A DNA stretch of 64,000 bases, from positions 62,001 to 126,000 of the forward strand of contig NZ_MIGY01000001.1 in the NCBI RefSeq assembly GCF_002940665.1, read 5' to 3'. This stretch comes from Xanthomonas arboricola. GTDB lineage: Bacteria; Pseudomonadota; Gammaproteobacteria; Xanthomonadales; Xanthomonadaceae. The notes beneath the pieces are model-generated. The model searched no databases. It was not told the DNA's origin and worked only from the letters and a program-made list of their open reading frames with translations. Made by a program: the position numbers and the translations under genes. Shown piece after piece: positions 31,620 through 42,533 of this stretch (positions are counted from its first letter, which is position 1; each line of letters opens with the position of its first letter).

Positions 31620-32039
31620 TCACTCTTCGGGATCGGCTTCCGCGTCGTCCGGACGCTGGTCGCCCACCGTCCACAGACGCTCCAGAGCGTAGAACTCGCG
31701 CACGCGCGGCAGCATCACATGCACCACCACGTCGCCCAGGTCCACCAGCACCCACTCGGCCTCGCGCTCGCCTTCCACGCCCAGCGGCATCACGTCCAGC
31801 CGCTTGGCGAACTTGACCACTTCTTCGGCGATCGACTTCACATGGCGGGTCGAGGTACCCGAAGCGACCACCATGTAATCGCAGACGCTGGACTTGCCGC
31901 GCACATCGATCTCGACCACGTCCTTGGCTTTCAGCTCCTCCACGGCCTCGCGCACGGTGGCCAGCAGGGCCGGCACGGACGGCGGCGGATTCGGGATGGA
32001 GGTCTTGATGACTTGGGCTTGGGTGGTCAAAGCGGGCAA
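31620..32039 (-). CDS. rsfS: Ribosome silencing factor RsfS
   Basis: A 139-aa protein that binds uL14 on the large ribosomal subunit and blocks subunit joining in starvation. Family marks: LKAKDVVEIDVRGKSSVCDYMVVASGTS is represented by the short pieces KDVVEIDV and DYMVVASGTSTRHV. LGVEGEREAEWVLVDLGDVVVH and MLPRVREFYALERLW follow. The protein has an extra 20-residue leader. It lies 48 bases after nadD on the same strand, the normal order. The acidic tail is typical of gammaproteobacteria. Confidence 0.96.
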   Translation of the reverse strand: MPALTTQAQVIKTSIPNPPPSVPALLATVREAVEELKAKDVVEIDVRGKSSVCDYMVVASGTSTRHVKSIAEEVVKFAKRLDVMPLGVEGEREAEWVLVDLGDVVVHVMLPRVREFYALERLWTVGDQRPDDAEADPEE

Positions 32040-32087
32040 CTCGATGGAATTGGCGTGAATTATAGGCCGGTCCGGCCGGCTGCGTGT

Positions 32088-32918
32088 TCAGCTAGTCGGC
32101 GGGGCGCAGCCATAGAGGCCTTCGTGCGCGATAAATGCCGCCACCGACGCCGGCACCAGCGCCTGCCAGTCACCGCCGCCGGCGATGCCCGAGCGCACCG
32201 CGCTGGCCGATTCGCCGCGCAACGGCTGCTGCAGCGACCACAGGCGGCCGGCCGGCGAGATGCCCAGCTCGCCCGCCCTGGCCGCCCAGCGGCCCTGCAC
32301 TGCCGCGGCGAGCTGCGGCGCATCGGCAAGGTCCAGCGGCGTGCCCGGACGCGCGGCAATGACGAAATGCGCCAGTTCGAACAAGTCTTCCCACTGATGC
32401 CAGCTGCTCAGCCCCATGAAGGCATCGGCACCGAGCAGCCAGGCGATCGGTGTCGTGGGGCCGAGTTCGGCGCGCAGCGCGCGCAAGGTGTCGACGGTGT
32501 AGGACGGCGCACGGTCGCGGCTGGCGCGCTGCAGCTCGCGGGTGTCCAGCGCCAGCCCGGCGGTGTCGGCCAGCGCCAGCTCCAGCATGCGGGCGCGCTG
32601 CGCTGCGGTGGCGCCGGGTGCGGGACGGTGCGGCGGATCGGCGGCCGGTACCAGGTGCACCAGCGCGCCCAGTTCGTCGCGCGCGGCGCAGGCGATGGCG
32701 AGGTGGCCCAGGTGGACCGGATCGAAGGTGCCGCCGTAGTACAGGTGGAGCGGGGATTCGGGAATCGGGATTGGGGAATCGGAAGAGCGCGGAGCCGGTG
32801 CTGCCGGGCGGGAGTCGGTGGGCAGAGAGGTGGGGGCCGCAGCTGCGGCCTGGTCGGGGGTTGCGCTGCTTGGGGAGGCGGGTCGCGCGTCGCCGTTGGC
32901 GGCATCGCCGGCTTTCAC
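32088..32918 (-). CDS. nadD: Nicotinate-nucleotide adenylyltransferase NadD with odd N-terminus
   Basis: Makes nicotinic acid adenine dinucleotide in NAD synthesis. The catalytic core starts at about residue 57 with YYGGTFDPVHLGHLAIA, the nucleotidyltransferase HxGH motif. It contains LVPAADPPHRP and ends with SASAVRSGIAGG. The core is about 220 aa, the usual size. The 56-residue Ala/Pro/Ser-rich leader is not typical and partly comes from a short xanthomonad repeat (32,752-32,782). The GTG at 32918 overlaps the holA stop as GTGA, which supports it, but no other in-frame ATG lies closer to the core. The true start is uncertain. Confidence 0.9.
   Translation of the reverse strand: MKAGDAANGDARPASPSSATPDQAAAAAPTSLPTDSRPAAPAPRSSDSPIPIPESPLHLYYGGTFDPVHLGHLAIACAARDELGALVHLVPAADPPHRPAPGATAAQRARMLELALADTAGLALDTRELQRASRDRAPSYTVDTLRALRAELGPTTPIAWLLGADAFMGLSSWHQWEDLFELAHFVIAARPGTPLDLADAPQLAAAVQGRWAARAGELGISPAGRLWSLQQPLRGESASAVRSGIAGGGDWQALVPASVAAFIAHEGLYGCAPPTS
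32752..32782. repeat. Xanthomonad GGGATTCGGGAATC-type short repeat
   Basis: The stretch around 32,752-32,782 consists of imperfect 7-8-base units of the form GGGAATC or GGGATTC in a row. Similar units recur at 41,438-41,455. Here they fall inside the nadD reading frame and code for the dipeptide-like run IPIPES in the leader. Confidence 0.7.
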
Positions 32919-33943
32919 GCCAGCAATCTCACCGCGCGGGATTCGGCCATGGCCACCAGCAGGCGTTCCAGGCCGACCCAGGGGTCGCCATCGGCGCGGC
33001 CCTTGGCCATGCGATCAACCCGCGAGGCTTCGGCGACGAAGCGCTCCCAGCGGCGTGGTTCGGGGTGCCGTTGCAGCGCGCGCTTGAACGGCGCCTGGCG
33101 TGATTCCCACAGGCCCTGCGCCTTCATTTCGGCAGCGAGGTTGCCGCCATTGGCCTGCACCTTGGCCAAGGACGCGGTGCGCAGCAGTTCCTTGATCAGG
33201 ATCGGCATCAGCGCGGCCACCGCTTCGCCTTCGGCGCGCAAGCCGGCAAGCATGCGAATCGCTGCGGCCGGCTGCCCGGAGAACGTGGTTTCGGCCAGGC
33301 GGAACACGTCGTAGCGCGCAGCATCGGCGACCAGCGACTCCATCGCCTCCAGGTCCAGCACCTTGCCATCGGCCAGCAGCACCAGCTTGTCGATTTCCTG
33401 CGCGGCGGCCAGCAGGTTGCCTTCCACCCGCTCGCTCAGGCGCTGCACCGCCGCGGCGTCGGCACGCAGGCCGTGGCTGCGCAGGCGGCGCTCGATCCAG
33501 TCCGACAGCTCGTGCGGCTTGATCGCCCAGGCCACCGAAATGGTGCCGATGCGGCCGACCGCATCGGCCCATTTGCCCTGGTGCGCCTTGCTCCAGTCGT
33601 TGGCGGTGATCAACAGCACCACGTCCGGCGGCGGGTTGGCGCAAAAGCGGGTGATGACCTCGGCGCCGTCCTTGCCCGGCTTGCCGCTGGGCAGGCGCAC
33701 TTCCACCAGCCGGCGCGGACTGAACAGGCTGGGCGCGTTGAAGGTCGCATCCAGCTGGTTCCAGTCGAACTCCCGGCCATCGGCGTCAAAGACCTCGCGC
33801 TCGCTGATGCCTTCGGCGCGCGCGCGTGCGCGTACCGCATCGGCCGCCTCCAGCACGCGCAAGGTCTCCGGACCGGCGATCAGGTAGACCGGCTGCAGCG
33901 GCTGATTGGACTGACCGGCGAGCTGCTCGGGACGAAGTTCCAT
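32915..33943 (-). CDS. holA: DNA polymerase III delta subunit HolA
   Basis: A 342-aa clamp-loader subunit that opens the beta clamp. The start MELRPEQLAGQ and the segments LQPVYLIAGPETLRVLEAAD, FSPRRLVEVRLPSG and LEGNLLAAAQEIDKL-like VEGNLLAAAQEIDKL mark the family. The ATP-binding-like fold lacks a working Walker site, as in all delta subunits. The ATG at 33943 was chosen; the longer frame to 34135 lies over lptE and is Arg-rich. It follows lptE by 22 bases and overlaps nadD. Confidence 0.95.
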   Translation of the reverse strand: MELRPEQLAGQSNQPLQPVYLIAGPETLRVLEAADAVRARARAEGISEREVFDADGREFDWNQLDATFNAPSLFSPRRLVEVRLPSGKPGKDGAEVITRFCANPPPDVVLLITANDWSKAHQGKWADAVGRIGTISVAWAIKPHELSDWIERRLRSHGLRADAAAVQRLSERVEGNLLAAAQEIDKLVLLADGKVLDLEAMESLVADAARYDVFRLAETTFSGQPAAAIRMLAGLRAEGEAVAALMPILIKELLRTASLAKVQANGGNLAAEMKAQGLWESRQAPFKRALQRHPEPRRWERFVAEASRVDRMAKGRADGDPWVGLERLLVAMAESRAVRLLA

Positions 33944-33965
33944 GGGGCGAGAAGCGCGCGCTGGC

Positions 33966-34628
33966 TCAGCGGTTGTTCGATGACGGTTGTGGCGTCGTCG
34001 ACGGTTGCGTCGAACCAGGTGTCGTCGATGAGGGCGTTGTCGATGGCTGTTGCACCGGCGGTGTGGTGGCCGGCTGCAGCGGTGCGCTGGGCGTGCTTTC
34101 CAGCGTCTCGCCCCGCTCCACGCGCGCGCGCACAACGCTGTCGATGCGCCGCAGGATCGAGGCCGACATGTCCTTGCGCAATTCGTTGGCCAGGATCTCG
34201 CGCTCGGTGGCGGTACCGGTGGCGTCCACCGGTGGCGACACGTAGTCGCGCGACAGCTCGATCACCTGCTGCGGCACCAGCACCGAACCGCTGGCAGTGG
34301 TGACGGTGAAGATGGCCGCATAGCGCAGGCTGTACTCCTGCGCGCGGCCCTGGCTGTCGATGGCGATCGGCAGATCGCCCCAACGTTCGGACAACACCTG
34401 CACCTGAGCAAAGCCGGTCTTGGCATCTTCGTCGGCCAGCGTGGCGCCGGCGGCCTTGAGGCCACGCCGCAGCAACTTGGCCAATTCGCTGTACTGCACC
34501 GCGGACTGCACCTTCACCGCAGGCGTATCCGGCGGCAGCGCCAGCGAGTTGCGCAGATGGAAGCCGCAGGCGGTGAGGCTCGAGACAAGCACGAGGGACG
34601 CAGCGAAGGCAGTAGGAAATCGAATCAT
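33966..34628 (-). CDS. lptE: LPS-assembly lipoprotein LptE
   Basis: A 220-aa outer-membrane lipoprotein that plugs the LptD barrel and delivers lipopolysaccharide to the surface. The lipobox is SSLTACGFHLR, with the invariant GFHLR after the Cys. YSLRYAAIFTV and VIELSRDYV are visible in the body. The C-terminal 50 residues are a Ser/Thr/Pro/Gln tail (PSTTPSSTTPGSTQPSTT), not present in most relatives. The ATG at 34628 is preferred to a GTG two codons earlier. It lies between leuS and holA as in most gammaproteobacteria. Confidence 0.93.
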   Translation of the reverse strand: MIRFPTAFAASLVLVSSLTACGFHLRNSLALPPDTPAVKVQSAVQYSELAKLLRRGLKAAGATLADEDAKTGFAQVQVLSERWGDLPIAIDSQGRAQEYSLRYAAIFTVTTASGSVLVPQQVIELSRDYVSPPVDATGTATEREILANELRKDMSASILRRIDSVVRARVERGETLESTPSAPLQPATTPPVQQPSTTPSSTTPGSTQPSTTPQPSSNNR

Positions 34629-35039
34629 GGGCACAGTCTGGATGAGCGCCCCGGCGGCGGCAACAGGCGGCTAGCCTGCCCGACGCTGCGTGAACGGGGC
34701 TTGAGAGGGCGCCGCGAAAAAAGCGGCGCCCAGGTGATGACAAACGCGTCGCCACGCGCCAGTGAAGTGAATGACCAAAAGCCACCCCGGCAATCTCACC
34801 TGCGCATCGCCATGCGCCATTGCAATGAACTGCCAGGAACCATCGCGGAAACCTCACCCGCGCGTCGCGCTGCGCCGATGTGGTGATTTGCCAAACACCA
34901 CTGCGGCAACCCTACCCGCAGCGCCACGCGCCAATGCAACACATTGCCAAAATCGCCGCAGCAGCCTTGCAACCGCGTCGCCAAGACGACCCGGCGAACG
35001 ACCCGGTTCGGCAATGGCAACCCGACCACTCGGCAACGA
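34629..35039. other. Gene-free leuS-lptE spacer with hairpin and repeats
   Basis: A 411-base spacer in an otherwise tight gene block. Near lptE a perfect 8-bp hairpin occurs: GGCGCCGC at 34,708-34,715, loop of seven, GCGGCGCC at 34,723-34,730. The rest is filled by tandem imperfect repeats described separately. No small gene with family features was found; the short frames are by-products of the repeats. Confidence 0.7.
34761..34991. repeat. Four tandem imperfect repeats of about 57 bp
   Basis: Units at 34,761-34,818, 34,819-34,876, 34,877-34,932 and 34,933-34,991. Each begins near a purine-rich ATG-like start, has GCCA about 13 bases in, and (for the first three) ends in GCGCC. The shared pattern is TGCCA, then CGGCAA or CGGAAA, then CTCACC or CTACCC, then GCG and GCGCC. 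The unit is also seen in part just before 34,761. Divergence is high, so the array is old or shaped by selection for structure. Confidence 0.75.
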
Positions 35040-37754
<2,715 letters not shown>

Positions 37755-38366
37755 TCAGGTGGCGGGTCTGGCCGGCCAGCGCCAGGCCGCCACGGCGAGC
37801 CAGCCGACCCAGGCCAAGAACGCCAGGCGCTGGGCGATCGCCTGCCGCAGCAGGCCCGGCGGGCCGAACGCCAACACCGCCACCAGCAGCCCCGCTGCCA
37901 GGCTCAGCCACGCCAGTGCGCGGGTGCCGGGCCGGTTGATCAGCGCGGCGGCCAGCAACACCATGCCCGGCACGAAGGCCACCGCCCACAACAGCCAGGC
38001 GGTGGCATGGGCCTGGCTGGCGCGCCCGTCCAGATCGGTGGGATCCAGGGGCAAGGCGCCCATGCCGAGAAAGGCCAACCCCGCCAGCACGACCAGCTGC
38101 CCGCCCACGCGCAGGCTCCAGCTGGACCTGGCCGGCATGCGTGCCAGCAGGCTGACCCCGGTGGCCATGCCGAGCGCACCGACCAGTACGAACGCCAGCA
38201 GGTTGAAGCCCAGCGCATGCGGCACCCCGTCGGCACCGAGCAATGCCACCGGATGGCTGGCCTGCAGGTAGCCGGGCAGTGCCACGCCGAAACCGGCCAC
38301 CGCCAGCACGAACACGGTTGCGGCGACCAGACCCAGGTAGCGCTGGGTGCCATCGATGCTTGTCAT
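37755..38366 (-). CDS. DUF998-type integral membrane protein
   Basis: A 203-aa protein with about six membrane segments: LVAATVFVLAVAGFGVAL, LLAFVLVGALGMATGVSLLA, LVVLAGLAFLGMGALPLDP, TAWLLWAVAFVPGMVLLAAAL, LAWLSLAAGLLVAVLAF and LAFLAWVGWLAVAAW. The GALPLDP motif after helix 3 is typical of DUF998 proteins. The ATG at 38366 is the natural start; a 557-residue frame reaching far upstream is antisense to the thioredoxin-like gene. It is divergent from that gene across 189 bases. Function unknown. Confidence 0.75.
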   Translation of the reverse strand: MTSIDGTQRYLGLVAATVFVLAVAGFGVALPGYLQASHPVALLGADGVPHALGFNLLAFVLVGALGMATGVSLLARMPARSSWSLRVGGQLVVLAGLAFLGMGALPLDPTDLDGRASQAHATAWLLWAVAFVPGMVLLAAALINRPGTRALAWLSLAAGLLVAVLAFGPPGLLRQAIAQRLAFLAWVGWLAVAAWRWPARPAT

Positions 38367-38555
38367 TGCCTTGCTCCAACGCCGGGCGCAGGCTGCGCCA
38401 CCAGGACGCGGCATTGTCGTGCCGGGCGCGCGTGGCGTGAACCCCTGCCGGCGTGACGGCCGGCCGCGCGCCATGCGCCCGGGCCGGCCAGCCTTGTGTC
38501 GGCCCGGTTTGCCACCATTACCTCCCACTGTTGCCGCAATCACTCCTGGAAGCCC

Positions 38556-39413
38556 ATGTCCGACAAGCCGCACGTATTCGATGCCACCACCGACACCTTC
38601 GAGACCGAGGTCCTGCAGAAATCGTTGACGACGCCGGTACTGGTGGACTTCTGGGCCACCTGGTGCGGCCCCTGCAAGTCGCTGACGCCGATCCTGGAAA
38701 AGCTCGCCGCCGACTACAACGGCGCCTTCGAGCTGGCCAAGGTCGATGTGGATAAGGAGCAGCAGATCGCCGCCGCGTTCCAGATCCGCTCGGTGCCGAC
38801 GGTGTTCCTGGTCAAGGGCGGCGAACTGGTCGACGGTTTCCCGGGTGCGATGCCGGAAGGCCAGGTGCGCGAATTCCTGACCCAGCACGGCGTGCTGCCG
38901 GCCGAGCCGCAGGTTGCCGAAGAACTGCCGCCGGCCCCGCTCGAGCCGCAGGACCAGGTGGCCGCGCTGCGCGAGGCGATCGCCGCCGAGCCGGACAAGG
39001 ACGAGCTCAAGCTGGACCTGGCGCTGGCGCTGCTCAAGACCGGCGACACCGCCGAGGCCGAGCAATTGATCGACGCCCTGCCCGCCAACCTGGCCACCGA
39101 CGACCGCGCGGTGCGCGCCAAGGCGCGGCTGAGCTTTGCCAATGTGCTCAAGGACGCGCCGGATGCCGACGCCCTGCAGGCCGCCGTTGCGGCCAACGGC
39201 ACCGACCTGCGTGCGCGCCATCTGCTCGGCGTGCGCCACCTGCTTGACGGCCACGACGAAGCCGCGCTGCAGCAGTTCCTGGAAATGCTGCGGCAGGACC
39301 GCGCCTTCGACGACAACCTGCCGCGGCGTAGCCTGATCGATGCGTTCCGGGTGATCGAAGACGAAGACCTGGTCGGCCGCTACCGCCGCAAGATGTCGTC
39401 GCTGGTGTTCTAA
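38556..39413 (+). CDS. cnoX: Thioredoxin-domain co-chaperone (CnoX/YbbN family)
   Basis: A 285-aa cytoplasmic protein with an N-terminal thioredoxin domain and a C-terminal tetratricopeptide region. The thioredoxin active site is WCGPC at residues 36-40, with the cis-proline in RSVPTVFLV. The TPR part runs from about residue 125 (AALREAIAAEPDKDELKLDL) to the end. E. coli CnoX has a changed active site (SxxC); this one has both cysteines and should be redox-active, as in some other bacteria. It protects unfolded proteins and hands them to GroEL or DnaK. The ATG at 38556 is in accord with family length. Confidence 0.9.
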   Translation: MSDKPHVFDATTDTFETEVLQKSLTTPVLVDFWATWCGPCKSLTPILEKLAADYNGAFELAKVDVDKEQQIAAAFQIRSVPTVFLVKGGELVDGFPGAMPEGQVREFLTQHGVLPAEPQVAEELPPAPLEPQDQVAALREAIAAEPDKDELKLDLALALLKTGDTAEAEQLIDALPANLATDDRAVRAKARLSFANVLKDAPDADALQAAVAANGTDLRARHLLGVRHLLDGHDEAALQQFLEMLRQDRAFDDNLPRRSLIDAFRVIEDEDLVGRYRRKMSSLVF

Positions 39414-39517
39414 GCGCAACCGGCACATTGGCGCCCGGTGCAGGCCGGCCGGGCGTTGCCGTCACCGCCACAACTTCCATACGCATGCGAATGGTATGCT
39501 GCGGGCCCGCCCCCGCC

Positions 39518-39982
39518 ATGGACCCTGGCCGCATGCGTGCTTCACTGTTCAAGCTCGGTATCAACCTGTGGCCGCCGTACCTGTTCGCCGGGATCCACGT
39601 CACCGCGTTGTCGCCCGACTACCGCCACGCACGCGTGGAACTGCGCCAGCGGCCGTGGAATCGCAATTACGTCGGCACCCACTTTGGCGGCAGCCTGTTC
39701 GCGATGACCGACCCGTTCTGGATGCTGCTGACCATGCAGAACCTGGGGCGCGACTACTACGTGTGGGACAAGGCCGGCAGCATCGAGTTCGTCAAACCCG
39801 GGCGCGGCACGGTGAGTGCGGAGTTCGTCATCGACGACAGCGTGCTGGCCGAGTTGCGCGCGGCCACCGCCAGTGGCGAAAAACACCTGCGCTGGTTCGA
39901 AAACGTGGTGCACAACCGCCAGGGCGAGGTGGTGGCGCGGGTGCGCAAGCAGTTGTACGTCAAGCGCAAACCGGCACGCTGA
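39518..39982 (+). CDS. DUF4442 hotdog-fold protein (thioesterase-like)
   Basis: A 154-aa protein of the DUF4442/YiiD-like hotdog group. The body shows NLWPPYLFAGIHVTALSPDY, ELRQRPWNRNYVGTHFGGSLFAM and KAGSIEFVKPGRGTVSAEF. The conserved NYVGTHFGG lies where thioesterases hold the active-site helix. It may bind acyl-CoA or acyl-carrier protein, but no substrate is known. The ATG at 39518 is used; one at 39533 is also possible. It lies 104 bases after cnoX. Confidence 0.8.
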   Translation: MDPGRMRASLFKLGINLWPPYLFAGIHVTALSPDYRHARVELRQRPWNRNYVGTHFGGSLFAMTDPFWMLLTMQNLGRDYYVWDKAGSIEFVKPGRGTVSAEFVIDDSVLAELRAATASGEKHLRWFENVVHNRQGEVVARVRKQLYVKRKPAR

Positions 39983-40153
39983 CATTGCGCCGCCGGTGCA
40001 TTGCCGGATGGCCAACACATTGCATCGGTTCCACGCGCGTCGTCCGGAGGTGATCGTGGCGTGCGCAAGCCCGTCATGCCCTCGCGCACGCTCACGAGGT
40101 GTTGCGCGCGGCATGCGGACTCTGGGGTCTCCCAACCCACACGGACTGTCTTC

Positions 40154-40396
40154 ATGAAAACGCTCGACGTCATCACCCTGGTGCTTCTTATCGTCGGCGG
40201 CTTGAACTGGGGCCTGGTTGGCCTGTTCAAGTTCGATCTGGTCGCCACGCTGTTCGGCGGCCAGGATGCCCTGCTGTCGCGTGTGGTCTACACGCTGGTC
40301 GGCCTTTGCGCGTTGTGGCAGCTGGTCCCGCTGTTCGGCAACGACCATGGCGCCAACGTTCACCACACCAGCCCGCACGTGCGCAACAACCCGTAA
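40154..40396 (+). CDS. DUF378 small membrane protein
   Basis: An 80-aa protein with two membrane segments: LDVITLVLLIVGGLNWGLVGLF and VVYTLVGLCALWQLVPLF. The phrase GGLNWGLVG is the DUF378 signature. The C-terminal tail is His-rich (GNDHGANVHHTSPHV). Members occur widely, with no known function. There is no clear ribosome site before the ATG. A very long perfect hairpin follows 17 bases after the stop. Confidence 0.88.
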   Translation: MKTLDVITLVLLIVGGLNWGLVGLFKFDLVATLFGGQDALLSRVVYTLVGLCALWQLVPLFGNDHGANVHHTSPHVRNNP

Positions 40397-40413
40397 GCGC
40401 ACAGCTGCGGCAG

Positions 40414-40472
40414 GCATGCACGCACAGCACGACGCCGGCGCATTCCGCCGGCGTCGTGCTGTGCGTGCATGC
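40414..40472. terminator. Perfect 27-bp hairpin after the DUF378 gene
   Basis: Left arm 40,414-40,440 (begins GCATGCACGCACAGCACG, ends GCCGGCG) and right arm 40,446-40,472 are exact reverse complements, with a five-base loop CATTC. The length is far above a normal terminator stem. GCTTTGCG follows, so there is only a short U run. It lies in the 135-base gap before the cyclophilin gene and may end transcription or shape the leader of the next gene. Confidence 0.75.
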
Positions 40473-40531
40473 GCTTTGCGTCCGGGCGCGTGGTCGGCAA
40501 GAATCGGGCATCCCTCCCGCTGGCTGCCTTC

Positions 40532-41437
40532 ATGCTTCTGCGCACTGCTGCTTCCGCCTGCCTGCTTGCCCTGGTGTTACCGACTGCCGCCAACGCCGCC
40601 TATCGCAGCCCGCAACAGATCCTGGATGCCTCGCCGGCCAGCGCATGGCGCGTGCTCGACCCAGAGCGCACGCTGTACCTGGAACTGGATGGCGGACGGG
40701 TGATCATCGAGCTGGCGCCGCAGTTTGCGCCCGCGCACGTGGGCAACATCCGCACCCTGGCGCACGAACGCTTCTGGGACGGGCTCAGCATCTACCGGTC
40801 GCAGGACAACTTCGTGGTGCAGTTCGGCGACCCGGATGGCGAGACGCCGGCCAAGGCCAGGTCGCTGGGCTCGGCGAAGACGCACCTGCCGGCCGAATTC
40901 GAACGTCCATCGCAGGGTCTGGATTTCCAGCGCCTGCCCGACAGCGATGGCTGGGCAGCGCAGGTAGGCTTTGTCGACGGCTTCCCGGTCGGGCGCGACA
41001 GCGCCAGCGGCAAGACCTGGCTGGCACATTGCTACGGTGCCCTGGGCGCCGGCCGCAACAACGACGAAGACAGCAGCATCGGCGCCGAGCTGTATGTGGT
41101 CACCGGGCAATCGCCGCGCCAGCTGGACCGTAACATCACCGTGGTCGGTCGCGTGGTCAAGGGCATGGAGTTGCTCAGCGTGATCCCGCGCGGCCCGGAC
41201 CCGATGGGGTTTTACGAAGACGCAACGCAGCGCTCGCCGATCCGCGCCATTCGCCTGGCCAGCGAGGTGCCCTTGCCCGAACGCACGCCACTGCAATTGC
41301 TGCGCACCGACAGCCAGACCTTCCGCGATGTGGCCGAAGCGCGCCGCAACCGCAAGGACGATTTCTACAAGCGCCCGGCCGGGCATATCGATCTGTGCAA
41401 TGTGCCGTTGCCGGTGCGGACGCCGCCGGCTGGCTGA
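40532..41437 (+). CDS. Periplasmic cyclophilin-type peptidyl-prolyl isomerase
   Basis: A 301-aa exported protein with signal peptide [21 protein letters not shown]. The cyclophilin core starts with [44 protein letters not shown] in short pieces: [40 protein letters not shown] and [13 protein letters not shown]. It is longer than E. coli PpiA because of inserts near residues 100-160 and an extended C-terminal end. It would catalyse proline cis-trans change in the periplasm. The ATG at 40532 places the signal peptide at the start; the ATG at 40469 would add a leader over the hairpin. Confidence 0.9.
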   Translation: MLLRTAASACLLALVLPTAANAAYRSPQQILDASPASAWRVLDPERTLYLELDGGRVIIELAPQFAPAHVGNIRTLAHERFWDGLSIYRSQDNFVVQFGDPDGETPAKARSLGSAKTHLPAEFERPSQGLDFQRLPDSDGWAAQVGFVDGFPVGRDSASGKTWLAHCYGALGAGRNNDEDSSIGAELYVVTGQSPRQLDRNITVVGRVVKGMELLSVIPRGPDPMGFYEDATQRSPIRAIRLASEVPLPERTPLQLLRTDSQTFRDVAEARRNRKDDFYKRPAGHIDLCNVPLPVRTPPAG

Positions 41438-41455
41438 GTCGGGAATCGGGAATCG
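41438..41455. repeat. Xanthomonad GGGAATC short repeat
   Basis: Two units GGGAATC in tandem (GTCGGGAATCGGGAATCGC) lie between the cyclophilin stop and the convergent EamA gene. The same unit occurs at 32,752-32,782. Confidence 0.65.
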
Positions 41456-41475
41456 CAAAAGCGGGGCGCGCTTGC

Positions 41476-42363
41476 CTAGCGGGCGCGTTGGCTGAAGGCG
41501 ACGCTGCCCAGGATCAGCACCGCGGCGACCAGCATGGTCCAGGTCAACGGCTCGCCCAGCAGCGACCATGCCAGCAGTGCGCCGAACACCGGCACCAGGT
41601 AGGTCACCGTGGAGGCGCGTGCCGGGCCGATGCGCTGGATCAGGCGGTAATACATCAGGAACGCCAGCCCGGTGCAGACCACGCCCAGCGCGGTGGCGCA
41701 GGCCCAGGCCACTGCCGGCACCGGCGTGGTCGGCCACTGCCACCAGGCCAGCGGTGCCAGCAGCAGCGCGCTGCAACCCAGCGTGGATGCCGCCGACGCG
41801 GCCGGTGGCAAATCGCCCATGTGGCGCTTCACCAGGTTGTAGCCGATGCCGTACAGCAGCGACGCGCTGGCGCCCGCCAGTGCCGCCGGCCCCACGCTCA
41901 ATCCGGCCGACTTGCCGGTGGCCAGCACCAGCACACCGATGAAGCCGATCAGCAAGGCCAGCGCGCGACGCGTGCCGATCTTCTCGCCGAAGAACAGGAA
42001 GGCGATCAGTGCGGTAAACAACACCGTCATCGCATTGCAGATCGCACCGATCGCAGCCGGCGCGTGTTGCGCGCCCCAGGCGAACAGCAGGAACGGCAAC
42101 GCGGAGTTGAGCACGCCGATCGCCGCCAGCATCGGCCAGCGATGCAGGGGGAACCGCTCGCGCGCCAGCCACAGGAACGGCAACAGCACCAACGCCCCGA
42201 GCGCCAGGCGGATTTCCACCAGCACCACGGTGCCGAACCTGGGTGCGGCCACGCGCATGAACAGGAACGAGCAGCCCCAGACGATGCCAAGAAACCCCAG
42301 CTCCAGCGGGGTGCGCCATTCGCGTGGCGCGGCCGCCGGCCGCGTTGCCGGTTGCGCGCTCAT
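41476..42363 (-). CDS. EamA-family (DMT) transporter
   Basis: A 295-aa inner-membrane exporter-like protein with ten predicted helices in two EamA repeats. The first repeat starts LGFLGIVWGCSFLFMRVAAP and the second near LYGIGYNLVKRHMGDLPPAA. The ends of repeats have the familiar FLFFGEKIGTRRALALLIGFIGV and LAWSLLGEPLTWTMLVAAVLIL. Relatives export amino acids or metabolites. The ATG at 42363 was chosen. It is divergent from a LysR gene across 170 bases, the common arrangement of a regulator and its target. Confidence 0.88.
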   Translation of the reverse strand: MSAQPATRPAAAPREWRTPLELGFLGIVWGCSFLFMRVAAPRFGTVVLVEIRLALGALVLLPFLWLARERFPLHRWPMLAAIGVLNSALPFLLFAWGAQHAPAAIGAICNAMTVLFTALIAFLFFGEKIGTRRALALLIGFIGVLVLATGKSAGLSVGPAALAGASASLLYGIGYNLVKRHMGDLPPAASAASTLGCSALLLAPLAWWQWPTTPVPAVAWACATALGVVCTGLAFLMYYRLIQRIGPARASTVTYLVPVFGALLAWSLLGEPLTWTMLVAAVLILGSVAFSQRAR

Positions 42364-42533
42364 CGACCCGCCTGCGCAAGCTGCGGTGAAGTGCTGAAAC
42401 CGCAAAGGACAACGTCAGGCAGGCAGATGGACATGGCACGATCATCGCGATGGGGTAATGCAGCATCGGCTGCCACCGAAGGCGCGACAAGCGCGTAGTA
42501 TCGAGGCGAGCCACAAATCTCATTCATGCCTCG

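Noticed and set aside
31608..31755. Upstream extension of the J-domain gene
   Set aside because: The extra residues are Arg/Gly-rich and lie over the end of rsfS. The ATG at 31608 fits better.
34708..34730. Hairpin in the leuS-lptE gap as a terminator
   Set aside because: The stem is perfect, but the only homopolymer run lies inside the loop, so it is not a standard terminator on either strand.
37755..39428. 557-aa minus-strand frame
   Set aside because: Only its last 203 residues are a membrane protein with family features; the rest is antisense to the thioredoxin-domain gene.
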